The position numbers and the translations under genes are program-made. The notes under the pieces were generated by a model. It was not told the DNA's origin and did no database searches. It was given only the letters and a program-made list of their open reading frames with translations. Positions 33,682 to 42,845 of a DNA stretch of 64,000 nucleotides are shown here, piece after piece (positions within the stretch are counted from its first letter, which is position 1; every line of letters begins with the position of its first letter). Source of the DNA: Fen-1254 sp963769605. Its GTDB lineage: Bacteria > Bacteroidota > Ignavibacteria > UBA10030. The stretch covers positions 806,001-870,000 of the forward strand of contig CAVYML010000003.1 in NCBI GenBank assembly GCA_963769605.1. The letters are read 5' to 3'.

Positions 33682-34680
33682 ATGAATAAAGTTAAAGTCG
33701 GCGTCATAGGAACAGGACATCTCGGAAGTCTTCATACGAAAATGTTCGCACAAATTGATCAGGCCGAACTTGTCGGCATCTATGATATAAATTCCACGCA
33801 GGCAGAAAAAATCGCTGCGGAATTTCATACAAAAGCTTTCAATAAAGTCGACGACCTGCTTCAAAATGTCGAAGCTGTAAGTGTCGCTTCCGTTACGCAG
33901 TCCCATTTTGACGTGGGTATGAGAGTTCTCGGATATGGAGTTCATGTGCTGGTGGAAAAACCGATTACGGCTACCATCGAGCAGGCGCGCCTTTTAGTTG
34001 CAGAAGCGGAGAAGCGTTCATTGAAGCTGCAGGTTGGTCATATCGAGCGGTTTAACCCGGCCATTCTTGCTCTGGAACCCTACCAAACAAAGCCGTTGTT
34101 TATAGAATCGCACCGGCTCGCACAGTTTAATCCGCGAGGTTCGGATGTGGCGGTTGTACTCGATTTGATGATACACGATATCGATCTGATTCTCAGTTTA
34201 GTCCAGTCCCCCGTAACGCGTATCAATGCGAATGGCCTTGCCGTTATTTCCGATACCGCCGATATAGCGAATGCACGCATCCAGTTTGAGAGCGGCTGCG
34301 TTGCCAACGTTACAGCAAGTCGCATCTCCCAGAATAAAATGCGGAAGATGCGCCTGTTTCAAGCCGATGCGTATATCTCGATAGATTTTGCCCAGGGTTT
34401 GTGCGAAGTGTTTCGCTTGATCGATGAACATACACCGGATATTAAGCCGACGATGCTGCTCGGGAAAATAGATCAGGGTACGAAAAAGCGACTTATCATT
34501 TATGAACAGCCGGAAGTGAAAGAAGTCAATGCTCTCAAGTACGAATTGACAAGTTTTCTCAATGCCGTCCGGAACGATAAGATACCTCATGTAACTGGCA
34601 AGGACGGACTTCAAGCGCTTGAAGTAGCGCAGGAAATTATGCAAAAAATCGAATCACAGAAAATAAAAATCGGCTCATGA
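33682..34680 (+). CDS. Gfo/Idh/MocA-family NAD(P)-dependent oxidoreductase
   Basis: 332 residues from the second ATG (33682), seven bases after AAAAGGA. The first ATG lies almost on the SD. The N-terminal Rossmann fold has VGVIGTGHLGSLHTKMF; the family motif VLVEKPITATIEQA contains the catalytic EKP lysine; DLMIHDIDLILSL supplies the HD catalytic residues. The sequence VGHIERFNPAI resembles UDP-sugar 3-dehydrogenases used for lipid A or surface sugars, but no aminotransferase or lpx gene lies nearby, so the substrate stays open. It overlaps the next gene by four bases (ATGA), which implies co-translation with a tRNA/RNA nucleotidyltransferase, an odd pairing. Confidence 0.82.
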   Translation: MNKVKVGVIGTGHLGSLHTKMFAQIDQAELVGIYDINSTQAEKIAAEFHTKAFNKVDDLLQNVEAVSVASVTQSHFDVGMRVLGYGVHVLVEKPITATIEQARLLVAEAEKRSLKLQVGHIERFNPAILALEPYQTKPLFIESHRLAQFNPRGSDVAVVLDLMIHDIDLILSLVQSPVTRINANGLAVISDTADIANARIQFESGCVANVTASRISQNKMRKMRLFQADAYISIDFAQGLCEVFRLIDEHTPDIKPTMLLGKIDQGTKKRLIIYEQPEVKEVNALKYELTSFLNAVRNDKIPHVTGKDGLQALEVAQEIMQKIESQKIKIGS

Positions 34681-36107
34681 GTGTGAATGCATATAAAGAC
34701 GATGCTGTTTTATGCGCAATCGGCAGCGCTGCCGACAGCCGGAACATCGATGTGTACGTTGTGGGCGGTTATGTGCGCGATTTCCTTTTGGGAAAGAACG
34801 TTAAAGATACCGATATCGTTGTAGTAGGGAACGGCATCGAATTCGCGAAAAATGTCGGCGCGGCGCTGGGAATTGCCCCGCCCGTTTTATTTGAGAACTT
34901 TGGAACGGCCATGCTGATGATCGAAAGCCGCAAAGTAGAATTTGTCGGCGCACGTAAAGAAAGTTACAGCAAGACGTCACGCAAGCCTGTTGTTGCATCG
35001 GGCACGCTGGAAGAAGACCTTTCACGCAGAGATTTTACGGTCAATGCTATGGCGGCAAGCCTCCGAAAAGAAACATTCGGAAGCCTTATAGATCCATTCG
35101 GAGGTCAGAGCGATTTGCGCGACAAAATTCTCCGTACGCCGCTTGAGCCGGAGACGACATTCGACGACGATCCGCTGCGCATTATGCGTTTGATGCGTTT
35201 TGCCGCACAGTTGAATTTTAAAATTGAACCTGGCGCACTACATGCTGCAAAGGCAATGGCATCCCGTCTGAGCATCGTTTCACAGGAACGAATCTCCGAT
35301 GAATTCATGAAAATAATGGCGTGTCCTCAACCGTCTATCGGATTTGCGCTTTTGCATGAAACCGGCGTTCTGGAAAAAATATTTCCGGAACTCGCACAGA
35401 TGGAGGGAGTTGAACAGAGGGAAGAGTATCATCACAAGGATGTTTTCCGCCATACGTTGCAGGTGGTAGACAAAACGGCGGAAGCATCGGATAATCTTTG
35501 GCTCCGCATGGCGGCATTGCTGCATGACATTGGCAAACCGAAGACAAAAGCTTTTAAAGAGGGAACCGGTTGGACATTCCACGGCCATAACGAGGTCGGC
35601 GCGCGCATGGTTAAGAATATATTCCGACGCATGAAGCTGCCTCTGGAACATGCTCCATATATAGAAAAGATGGTTCGTTTGCACCTTCGCCCGCAGGCAT
35701 TAGTCGACGATGGCGTGACGGATTCCGCCGTTCGCCGATTGATGTTTGAGGCCGGGAACGATATTGATGATCTTATGATATTATGTCGTGCAGATATAAC
35801 CTCGAAGAATTCTAAATTTGTCGAAAAAATACTGAATAATTATAATCGCGTCATTCAGAAAATGGAGGAAGTGGAAACAAAGGACAGGATTCGCAATTGG
35901 CAACCCCCGCTCCGCGGAGAAGAAATTATGCAGGTTTGCGGATTGCAGGAAGGGATTATGATCGGGATTCTCAAGGATAAAATTACCGATGCTGTTTTAG
36001 ATGGCATTATCCCCAATGATCACGATGAGGCTCTGCAATATCTTCTATCCATCAAAGCGGAAGTTTTGGCACAGTCGCCAGTGAAGAAAAAGCGCTCTCA
36101 CGATTGA
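34677..36107 (+). CDS. CCA tRNA nucleotidyltransferase / poly(A) polymerase family protein with HD domain
   Basis: 476 residues, class II nucleotidyltransferase. The catalytic part has VVGGYVRDFLLGKNVKDTDIVVVG (GG loop and the DxD metal pair), RRDFTVNAMA, DDPLRIMRLMRFAAQLNF and QERISDEFMKIM. A C-terminal HD domain follows (EYHHKDVFRHTLQVVDK, RMAALLHDIGKPKTK, FHGHNEVGARM). It adds or repairs the 3' CCA of tRNA; a poly(A) polymerase role is the alternative. None of the five tRNA genes in this window encodes CCA, so such an enzyme is required in this organism. It is coupled to the upstream oxidoreductase by a four-base overlap. Confidence 0.88.
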   Translation: MSVNAYKDDAVLCAIGSAADSRNIDVYVVGGYVRDFLLGKNVKDTDIVVVGNGIEFAKNVGAALGIAPPVLFENFGTAMLMIESRKVEFVGARKESYSKTSRKPVVASGTLEEDLSRRDFTVNAMAASLRKETFGSLIDPFGGQSDLRDKILRTPLEPETTFDDDPLRIMRLMRFAAQLNFKIEPGALHAAKAMASRLSIVSQERISDEFMKIMACPQPSIGFALLHETGVLEKIFPELAQMEGVEQREEYHHKDVFRHTLQVVDKTAEASDNLWLRMAALLHDIGKPKTKAFKEGTGWTFHGHNEVGARMVKNIFRRMKLPLEHAPYIEKMVRLHLRPQALVDDGVTDSAVRRLMFEAGNDIDDLMILCRADITSKNSKFVEKILNNYNRVIQKMEEVETKDRIRNWQPPLRGEEIMQVCGLQEGIMIGILKDKITDAVLDGIIPNDHDEALQYLLSIKAEVLAQSPVKKKRSHD

Positions 36108-36130
36108 AGAAATTCGATTTGTGAGCGCTT
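36090..36130 (+). terminator. Hairpin across the end of the nucleotidyltransferase gene
   Basis: AAGCGCTC (36090-36097) and GAGCGCTT (36123-36130) flank the stop codon and are followed by AAAA rather than a T-tract. Probable transcript-end structure. Confidence 0.4.
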
Positions 36131-36258
36131 AAAAACGGAACTGCTTAAAACAAAAAGAAAGGAGTAATTTTATTTTCTTTGAAACTTTGACCCGAAAAAA
36201 TCGTTTATTTAATGAATGAACAGTCGTCATATCTAAAGTATCAACTTGGAGAATAACA

Positions 36259-37575
36259 ATGTCTACAATCAATAAATCTGCTTTATTGGTTCTTTTTTTC
36301 TGTTTCTTCGCTTCAGCGCAAGATAATCAGGTCCAAAAGCTCTCGCTTAACGATGCAATGAGTATTGCATTAAACCATAATTTAACTGTTGTCCAGAGTG
36401 CCAATAATGTAGACGCGGCACAGAGCGCACTCCTTGCAGGGTATGGGTCGTATTTACCCACATTATCCGCGTCAGCGGGGGTGGGCAGGTCGCAAGCTGA
36501 ATATGTACCGCTTGGCGCAGATACATTGAGCAATGCATATTCTGCAGAGTTATCTGCAAATTATAAAATTTTCAACGGTTTAGGCCGGGAAATGGCTTTA
36601 AAAAAGGCCTCGTCGGCAAAAAGCGTAGCGGATCAGACATTCTATCGGACAAAGCAACAGATTGTTTTTACGGTTCAATCCGATTATTTGGCCGTTCTGC
36701 GCGATGGTCAATTGGTTCAGGTGAATGTTCAGAATCTCAAGCGCGACCAGGATGAATTAAATCTTATTGTAGAATCCAATCGCGTCGGGTCGTTAGCAAT
36801 CGGCGATGTCTATCGTCAGCAGTCGATAGTTGCGACGGATGATTACAATCTTATTGCCGCCCAGAATACATACGATAAAGATATAGCCGATTTGATTGCC
36901 CTGATCGGACTCGATGTTATGAACGACTACAAGATAGAGGATTCAACAATATCTCCATACATTGATTCAACGGAATTTTCTCAATTGCCTTCGATGGGGA
37001 ATTTTGAAGAACTCCGGCATCGTGCGATGGGCTCTCGTGCGGATTACCAATCCGCCGTGGAAGGCCTCAAAAGCGCTTCCTATGGCGTAACATCAGCTTG
37101 GGGTCAGTATACACCCTCTATAAGCGCCTATGCAAATTATGCTCTGGCATCGCCGACATTTTCCAGTTTGAGCACGACCACAAAGGATTATACATGGGGA
37201 CTTAGCTTTAGCTGGACTCTCTTTGACGGCTTTGCAACGAATCAGAGTGTTCAGACGGCAAAAGTTCAGGAACGAAATGCGGAAATTAATTTACGTCAAA
37301 CGGAACTTTCGGTAGGCGTCGATGTGAAAAAAGCGCTTCTCGATCTTATCGCATCGAAAAAACAGTATGAAGCGGCTGTCCGGAGTGAAACTTCTTCGGA
37401 TCAGGATCGTAAAGTAGCACAAGAGAAGTACAATTTAGGATCAGGAACTTTGATCGATTTACAGACAGCCAACGCAAGTCTTGTTAATTCTCAAGCCAGC
37501 AGGATCAATGCAACATACGCCTATATCACAGCGAAACGAAATCTTGAATATGCGCTCGGTGATCGATCTTATTAA
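36259..37575 (+). CDS. TolC-family outer-membrane efflux protein
   Basis: 438 residues. A signal peptide (ALLVLFFCFFASAQ) precedes two homologous halves of long coiled-coil helices with short strands, as in TolC. The first helix pair begins LSLNDAMSIALNHNLTVVQSANNVDAAQSALL; the second includes YTWGLSFSWTLFDGFATNQSVQTAKVQERNAEINLRQ; the C-terminal repeat is AQEKYNLGSGTLIDLQTANASLVNSQ. It would form the outer-membrane channel for the pump encoded just downstream (membrane-fusion protein, ABC ATPase and two permeases). ATG 36259 follows TTGGAG. Confidence 0.9.
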   Translation: MSTINKSALLVLFFCFFASAQDNQVQKLSLNDAMSIALNHNLTVVQSANNVDAAQSALLAGYGSYLPTLSASAGVGRSQAEYVPLGADTLSNAYSAELSANYKIFNGLGREMALKKASSAKSVADQTFYRTKQQIVFTVQSDYLAVLRDGQLVQVNVQNLKRDQDELNLIVESNRVGSLAIGDVYRQQSIVATDDYNLIAAQNTYDKDIADLIALIGLDVMNDYKIEDSTISPYIDSTEFSQLPSMGNFEELRHRAMGSRADYQSAVEGLKSASYGVTSAWGQYTPSISAYANYALASPTFSSLSTTTKDYTWGLSFSWTLFDGFATNQSVQTAKVQERNAEINLRQTELSVGVDVKKALLDLIASKKQYEAAVRSETSSDQDRKVAQEKYNLGSGTLIDLQTANASLVNSQASRINATYAYITAKRNLEYALGDRSY

Positions 37576-37614
37576 TGAAAAGGAACTTATTATTTAATTT
37601 GCAGGGAACTATCT

Positions 37615-38876
37615 ATGGCAAACGGAAATTCAAAAAAGAAAAAAATCATTATTATCTGCATTATTATAGGAGTGCTTCTTCTCCTTGGCGGCTTAGTGTT
37701 TTGGGGAAGCCATCGAGATAAGATTACAACAATCCAAACAGAAAAGATCCAGCGCCGTTTATTAACCCAGCTCGTAACGGCAACCGGAAAAATTCAGCCG
37801 GTGGTACAGGTTGTTATTAATGCGGAAGTCAGCGGCGAAATCATCGAGCTTCCAGTGAAAGAAGGACAGCATGTCCAGCAGGGACAGCTTCTGGTCCGTA
37901 TCAAACCGAACGTATATCAAGCGGATTATGAAAGCGCTCTTGCGAGTCTAGGCGTTGCAGAAGCAAATTTGCGGAAAGCTGAATCGGATTTTAAACGCAC
38001 CTCCGGTTTGTTTGAGAAAAAACTCGTAGCAGAGTCCGATATGGATGTCTCCCGTGCAGCTTATCAAGCAGCCAAATCGACAGACGCTCAGGCCAGTGCG
38101 CTGGCCCGGGAATCGAAAGAGACCCTCAATAAAACGACTATCGTTGCTCCTATGACCGGTATTGTCAGTAAATTGAATCTGGAACTCGGCGAACGCGTGG
38201 GCGGAAGCGCATTTACGATAGGAACCGAAATTATGACGGTCGCCGATCTGTCGCGTATGGAAGCCCGTGTTGATGTTGGCGAGAACGATGTCGTGATGGT
38301 TAAACTTGGCGATACCGCGAGGGTGGACGTTGATTCATATCCCGGTCAGAAATTTACGGGCATCGTTACGCAAATTGCCAATACGGCGACAACGACGGGA
38401 ACGACTACACAGGATCAAGTGACGAACTTTGAAGTTCGCATTCTTCTGCATTCGCCCAAAGGAGTAGAATTCCGCCGGGGATGTCGATGTCCGCGGATAT
38501 TGAGACCGAAACACATTCCAATGTTCTTACCGTTCCTATTCAATCCGTAACGGTGCGAATTCCAACTGATCAAAAAAGTGCTGGGCCGGAGGAAGGAGAA
38601 GCGCAGCTCGCTGTATCCAATAAAAAGAAAGACGATCAAAAACTGCAGGAAGTCGTCTTTATCGTAAAGGATGGGGTTGCGAAAACGATTCCGGTCAAAC
38701 GGGGTATCAGCGACGATTCTTATGTAGAAGTAACGGGAGAAAATCTTGAAGGAATGGAAGTCGTTTCGGGTCCTTTCAAGGCGATCAATCGCGATCTGGA
38801 GAACGGTTCAAAAGTGAAGATCGACAATAAAACAGCACAGAAAACCGGCGCGAGCGCGGATGTCGATAAAAAATAA
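37615..38876 (+). pseudogene. MacA-like periplasmic adaptor (HlyD family), one-base frameshift
   Basis: Two overlapping frames give one protein: 37615 to about 38478 and then the frame that ends at 38876. One added base would give 420 residues, normal for MacA-like adaptors. The protein has an N-terminal membrane helix, a biotinyl-lipoyl half (GKIQPVVQVVINAEVSGEI, then VKEGQHVQQGQLLVRI), an alpha-hairpin, and a second lipoyl half (APMTGIVSKLNLELGERV). The break is in what should read FRPGMSMSADIETETH; the DNA has TTCCGCCGG at 38470-38478, where a CCC run is expected. The same 9-mer carries a missing base in rpoC, so an artefact is likelier than true loss. Neighbouring pump genes are intact. 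Confidence 0.85.
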
Positions 38877-39031
38877 TGCGGAGTGATCGTCCTTATATAC
38901 GTATTTCCAAAAGGAAAAGGAACGGACAATCCGGGAATGCCGGGTACCAGTTTACATACGGAGCAGCGTTAAACGAAAAAGTTCTGCAAACAAAAAACTT
39001 AAAGAATTGTGATTGAGCAGAAGGGAAAAAA

Positions 39032-39760
39032 ATGTCGATAATTATTCGGTTGGCAGGCATAACGAAAGTGTATCAGGTCGGAGATGAATCCGTCCACGCT
39101 TTAGATGGAGTCAATCTATCTGTGGATAAAAATGAATATGTAGCCATTATGGGTCCTTCCGGTTCGGGGAAATCGACCATGATGAATATTGTAGGATGCC
39201 TCGATACGCCGACCTCGGGATTATATGAACTCAACGGCACGAATGTCAGTGAAATGAATGATAATCAACTGGCAAAAGTCCGCAACAAAGAAATAGGGTT
39301 CGTGTTCCAGACGTTCAATTTACTGGCACGGTCGGACATTCTCCATAATGTGGAACTGCCCCTTATCTACGGCGGTGTGAGTTCCGCCGAACGAAAACAT
39401 ATGGCACGAGAAGCCATTGCGCGCGTCGGCTTAAGCGATCGTATCCATCATAAACCCAATGAACTTTCCGGGGGGCAGCGTCAGCGCGTGGCTATTGCCC
39501 GTGCCTTGGTCACCCGGCCATCCATTTTGCTTGCCGATGAACCGACCGGAAATCTGGATTCAAAAACCGGAAACGATATTATGGCATTGTTTGACACCCT
39601 TCATAAAGAGGGAAATACAATTGTTCTCGTTACACACGAAGAGGATATTGCCGAGCATGCGCATCGTGAGATCCGTTTACGCGACGGGAAAGTCGAACGG
39701 GATGAACCGGTTAAAAATCGAAGAGTTGTTCAAGCTTCTTCAACTGTAGAGATGGCATGA
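39032..39760 (+). CDS. ABC transporter ATP-binding protein, MacB/LolD type
   Basis: 242 residues. Walker A is GPSGSGKSTMMN near residue 40; Q-loop VFQTFNLL; signature LSGGQRQRVAIARAL; Walker B ILLADEPTGNLD; H-loop VTHE. The LARSDILHNVELPLIYGGV stretch is typical of the MacB/LolD subfamily, which drives extrusion from the periplasmic side of the inner membrane through FtsX-like permeases. It sits 155 bases after the adaptor gene and overlaps the first permease by four bases. Confidence 0.92.
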   Translation: MSIIIRLAGITKVYQVGDESVHALDGVNLSVDKNEYVAIMGPSGSGKSTMMNIVGCLDTPTSGLYELNGTNVSEMNDNQLAKVRNKEIGFVFQTFNLLARSDILHNVELPLIYGGVSSAERKHMAREAIARVGLSDRIHHKPNELSGGQRQRVAIARALVTRPSILLADEPTGNLDSKTGNDIMALFDTLHKEGNTIVLVTHEEDIAEHAHREIRLRDGKVERDEPVKNRRVVQASSTVEMA

Positions 39761-40986
39761 AGTACGCTTTTGATGAATTTAAAGAAGGCATGGCGATTGC
39801 GTTCCAGGCAATTCGCGCCAATAAAATGCGTTCAGTATTGACCACTCTGGGTATCGTGATCGGTATTGTCTCTGTTACACTTATGGGTACCGCTATCGAG
39901 GGATTGAATCGTGCATTCAATAAAAGCATCGCAGCCATCGGAGCCGACGTTCTGTATATCCAGAAATGGCCTTGGGGAGGCGGAGACGATTGGTGGAAAT
40001 TCAGGAATCGCCGTGATATACGCATGCAGCAGGAGAAGACGCTGGAACGGCTTACCGAGACCGCTTCTGCAGTTTCGCCGACTATCGGTGTTTCCCGCAC
40101 AGTAAAGTACGGACAAAAATATATCGAAGGCGTTACTGTGGTCGGCACAGGTTATAATTTCCTGGAAATCAGCGGAGCCAATATTTCCTTCGGAAGATTT
40201 TTTACACGCGCTGAGGGAGATGGAGGCCGCCCTGTGTGTGCACTTGGCTCGGAAGTCGCTGCGAATCTTTTTCCGAATGAGAATCCTATTGGAAAAACCG
40301 TAAAAGTCGGCGGATACGCATACGATGTGGTCGGTGTGGTGGAGAAACAAGGAAGTCTTCTGGGACTTGAAAGTCTTGACAATAGAGTCTATCTCCCGAT
40401 TACTCGCTTCTTTCAGGAATTTTCATCGCGCTGGGGAGGAATCAGTATCAATGTAAAAGCCCGTTCGGTGGATCAATTAGAAGAGACAAAGGAAGAAGTG
40501 CGCGGCATCATGAGGAAAATCCGCGGATTGTCGCCGAGGCAGGAAGACGATTTTGCCATCAACCAGCAGGAAATGCTGGTGCAGACGTTTAATCAAATCG
40601 GCGGTGTTATTGCTGCCGTAGGATTGTTTATCACCGGATTATCCCTTTTCGTCGGAGGCATCGGCATCATGAATATTATGTTCGTTTCCGTAACGGAGCG
40701 GACAAAAGAAATAGGAATTCGAAAAGCGATCGGTGCACCGCGAAGAACGATCCTAATGCAGTTCCTTTTGGAGGCTTCTGTGTTATGTTTGCTGGGTGGA
40801 ATTATAGGTATCGTTATTGCTTTTCCGCTGAGTCTTATTATTGATCAGGTCATGCCAACGGCTATGCCTGTCAGTACGGTTTTCATCGCTATTCTAATTT
40901 CTCTATTAGTCGGCGTTGTTTCAGGATTTTTACCGGCCTATCGCGCCTCGCGCCTTAATCCGGTCGATGCATTACGATATGAATGA
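39757..40986 (+). CDS. MacB-like ABC permease (FtsX family)
   Basis: 409 residues. One membrane helix at the N-terminus (MRSVLTTLGIVIGIVSVTLMG), a large periplasmic MacB core domain (~50-280), then three C-terminal helices of the FtsX fold, with VGGIGIMNIMFVSVTERTKEIGIRKAIGAPRRTILMQFLLEA at the ATPase interface and the ending YRASRLNPVDALRYE. It forms, with the ATPase, a mechanotransmission pump that works with the adaptor and the TolC-like channel. The substrate is unknown. A 202-base gap separates it from the second permease. Confidence 0.92.
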   Translation: MKYAFDEFKEGMAIAFQAIRANKMRSVLTTLGIVIGIVSVTLMGTAIEGLNRAFNKSIAAIGADVLYIQKWPWGGGDDWWKFRNRRDIRMQQEKTLERLTETASAVSPTIGVSRTVKYGQKYIEGVTVVGTGYNFLEISGANISFGRFFTRAEGDGGRPVCALGSEVAANLFPNENPIGKTVKVGGYAYDVVGVVEKQGSLLGLESLDNRVYLPITRFFQEFSSRWGGISINVKARSVDQLEETKEEVRGIMRKIRGLSPRQEDDFAINQQEMLVQTFNQIGGVIAAVGLFITGLSLFVGGIGIMNIMFVSVTERTKEIGIRKAIGAPRRTILMQFLLEASVLCLLGGIIGIVIAFPLSLIIDQVMPTAMPVSTVFIAILISLLVGVVSGFLPAYRASRLNPVDALRYE

Positions 40987-41123
40987 GCAAGAATGTGCTG
41001 AAGTGCTGCTGTTATTGAATGCGCAGTTTACAATCATTAAAACCGCGGCACGGCAGCACCTTGAACGTTGAACGATACGTTATAGATAAAATAAATCAAT
41101 GAACCAAACAACCGAACAGCGAT

Positions 41124-41178
41124 TTCACCATTTACCATTGACCATTTACTATTCACTATTTACCATTCACCATTTACT
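41124..41178. repeat. Degenerate short tandem repeat between permease genes
   Basis: Units of 7-8 bases of the type CCATTTA and CCATTCA repeat about seven times from 41124 to 41178 in the gap between the two permease genes. There is no coding potential. Similar repeats occur between genes elsewhere in this window (51365-51456). Confidence 0.6.
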
Positions 41179-41188
41179 GCTTTAAAAC

Positions 41189-42412
41189 ATGCAATTCTCT
41201 GAAGTATTAATAATGGCGCTTGCCGCTATTCGGGCTAACAAATTACGCTCCGCGTTAACGCTGCTGGGCATTGTAGTAGGTCTGTTTTCGATTATTGCCG
41301 TAATGACCGCGCTTCAGGTGCTGCAAAACAGCATCGAAAGCGGACTGAGCCAGCTCGGAGCTAATACATTTCAAATCCAAAAAATGCCGGTCATGTCCGG
41401 CCGGGAAAAATGGATAAAAGCTCTGAAACGAAAAGATATTACACTTCTTCAGACGCAGCGCTTGAAAGAACGAATGACACTGGCCGGCCTCTTTTCGGTT
41501 GAGGCTTGGGGAGATGTACAAACCGTTCAATCCGGATCGATTAAAACGAATCCCAATGTCGGTGTCGCCGGCGAGGAACCGATAGGAGTAGCCGCGAATA
41601 ACTGGACCGTCAAAGAAGGAAGAAGCCTTTCAGAAAACGATGTGCAGAATAGTGCATACAATGCTATTCTGGGGGATGATGTTGCGCGAAAAGTTTTTCC
41701 GCATGGCAGCGCGGTCGGCAGTATTGTTAGAATCGGCAATAACCGATATACGGTAATCGGAGTATTTGAACCGAAAGGAAATGCTCTGGGAGGAAACAGC
41801 GATAATTTTGTCGTCCTTCCATTGAGTACATTTTTACAGGAATACGGAAAAAATCGAAGCTTGAATATTATGATCCAGGCGAAAAATACTGATACCTATG
41901 AAGAATGCATGGAGGAAGCGAGAAATAATTTACGAACGATACGGAAAGTGCCTCCCGGTGATGAAGACGATTTTACGCTTTTCTCGAATGATTCCCTCAT
42001 ATCGACATTCAACGATTTTACGATCTATGTAAAACTCGGCGTCGGGTTTATCAGTTTTATTTCCTTACTCGCGGCAGGAGTCGGTATTATGAATATCATG
42101 CTGGTTTCCGTCACGGAGCGGACAAAAGAAATCGGAATTCGCAAAGCAATCGGAGCTAAGCGCATAAACATTCTCGGCCAGTTTATTACCGAAGCCATTG
42201 TGCTGTGCCAGATCGGTGGAATATTCGGCATCCTTGTCGGCATACTTGGCGGAAATATTGCCGCCATAGCATTCCATATGCCTGCCGTTTTCCCTGTCGA
42301 TTGGGCGTTGATCGGTTTTGCGATTACAACTTTCGTCGGTGTCGTCTTCGGGGTCTATCCGGCATGGAAGGCTTCCAACCTCGATCCGATCGAAGCGCTG
42401 CGGTTTGAATAA
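41189..42412 (+). CDS. MacB-like ABC permease (FtsX family), second copy
   Basis: 407 residues with the same plan as the upstream permease: an N-terminal helix (LRSALTLLGIVVGLFSIIAVMTAL), a periplasmic core, then three helices with VGIMNIMLVSVTERTKEIGIRKAIGAKRINILGQFITEA and the ending PAWKASNLDPIEALRFE. The two are clearly paralogous in the C-terminal part but differ in the periplasmic core, so the pump may be a heterodimer of permeases with one shared ATPase. A strong terminator follows 28 bases later. No SD is evident; the start follows an AT-rich repeat. Confidence 0.9.
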   Translation: MQFSEVLIMALAAIRANKLRSALTLLGIVVGLFSIIAVMTALQVLQNSIESGLSQLGANTFQIQKMPVMSGREKWIKALKRKDITLLQTQRLKERMTLAGLFSVEAWGDVQTVQSGSIKTNPNVGVAGEEPIGVAANNWTVKEGRSLSENDVQNSAYNAILGDDVARKVFPHGSAVGSIVRIGNNRYTVIGVFEPKGNALGGNSDNFVVLPLSTFLQEYGKNRSLNIMIQAKNTDTYEECMEEARNNLRTIRKVPPGDEDDFTLFSNDSLISTFNDFTIYVKLGVGFISFISLLAAGVGIMNIMLVSVTERTKEIGIRKAIGAKRINILGQFITEAIVLCQIGGIFGILVGILGGNIAAIAFHMPAVFPVDWALIGFAITTFVGVVFGVYPAWKASNLDPIEALRFE

Positions 42413-42440
42413 CTTATCAGGCCGATCTTCTTCAGAGAGG

Positions 42441-42475
42441 AGCCTGTCCCGGCTTTCGCCGGGGCAGGCTTTTTT
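42441..42475 (+). terminator. Intrinsic terminator of the efflux operon
   Basis: AGCCTGTCCCGGC pairs with GCCGGGGCAGGCT around a short TTTC loop and is followed by TTTTTT. It ends the tolC-macAB-type operon. Confidence 0.95.
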
Positions 42476-42512
42476 ACTTCAAGCCCGTCAAGAAAAACCG
42501 ATCACCTGTTCT

Positions 42513-42842
42513 TCAGTTTTTCTCAACGACGACCGCTGTGCCGTATGCCAAAACTTCCGTGACGCCGCCGGCAATTTCCGTGGCATCATAACGAAAGGCG
42601 AGAACCGCATTGGCTCCGAGGTCCTGAGCGTGCCGGATCATCAGTTCATAAGCGTCGCTCCGTGTTCGTTCGCAGAGCTGACTATAGAGGCTGATGTTTC
42701 CGCCGAAGAGAATTTGGAATCCTGCGCCGATATTCCCAATAAGGGACCGGGAGCGCACTACAATTCCCCGGACAACGCCAAGATTTTTTACGACCTTGTA
42801 GCCTTCCAGTCCGATGTTTGTCGTAACAAGTGAATGATCCAT
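42513..42842 (-). CDS. YbjQ/UPF0145 family protein
   Basis: 109 residues, the usual size. Features of the family are the N-terminal VTTNIGLEGYKVVKNLGVVRGIVVRSRS, the helix DAYELMIRHAQDLGANAVLAFRYDAT, and a C-terminal strand ending AYGTAVVVE. The fold is an oligomeric dodecin-like or heavy-metal-binding-like domain; its biological role is not established. AAAGGAGG lies close upstream, overlapping the end of the TlpA-like gene, so the two are probably co-translated. Confidence 0.85.
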   Translation of the reverse strand: MDHSLVTTNIGLEGYKVVKNLGVVRGIVVRSRSLIGNIGAGFQILFGGNISLYSQLCERTRSDAYELMIRHAQDLGANAVLAFRYDATEIAGGVTEVLAYGTAVVVEKN

Positions 42843-42845
42843 GTG

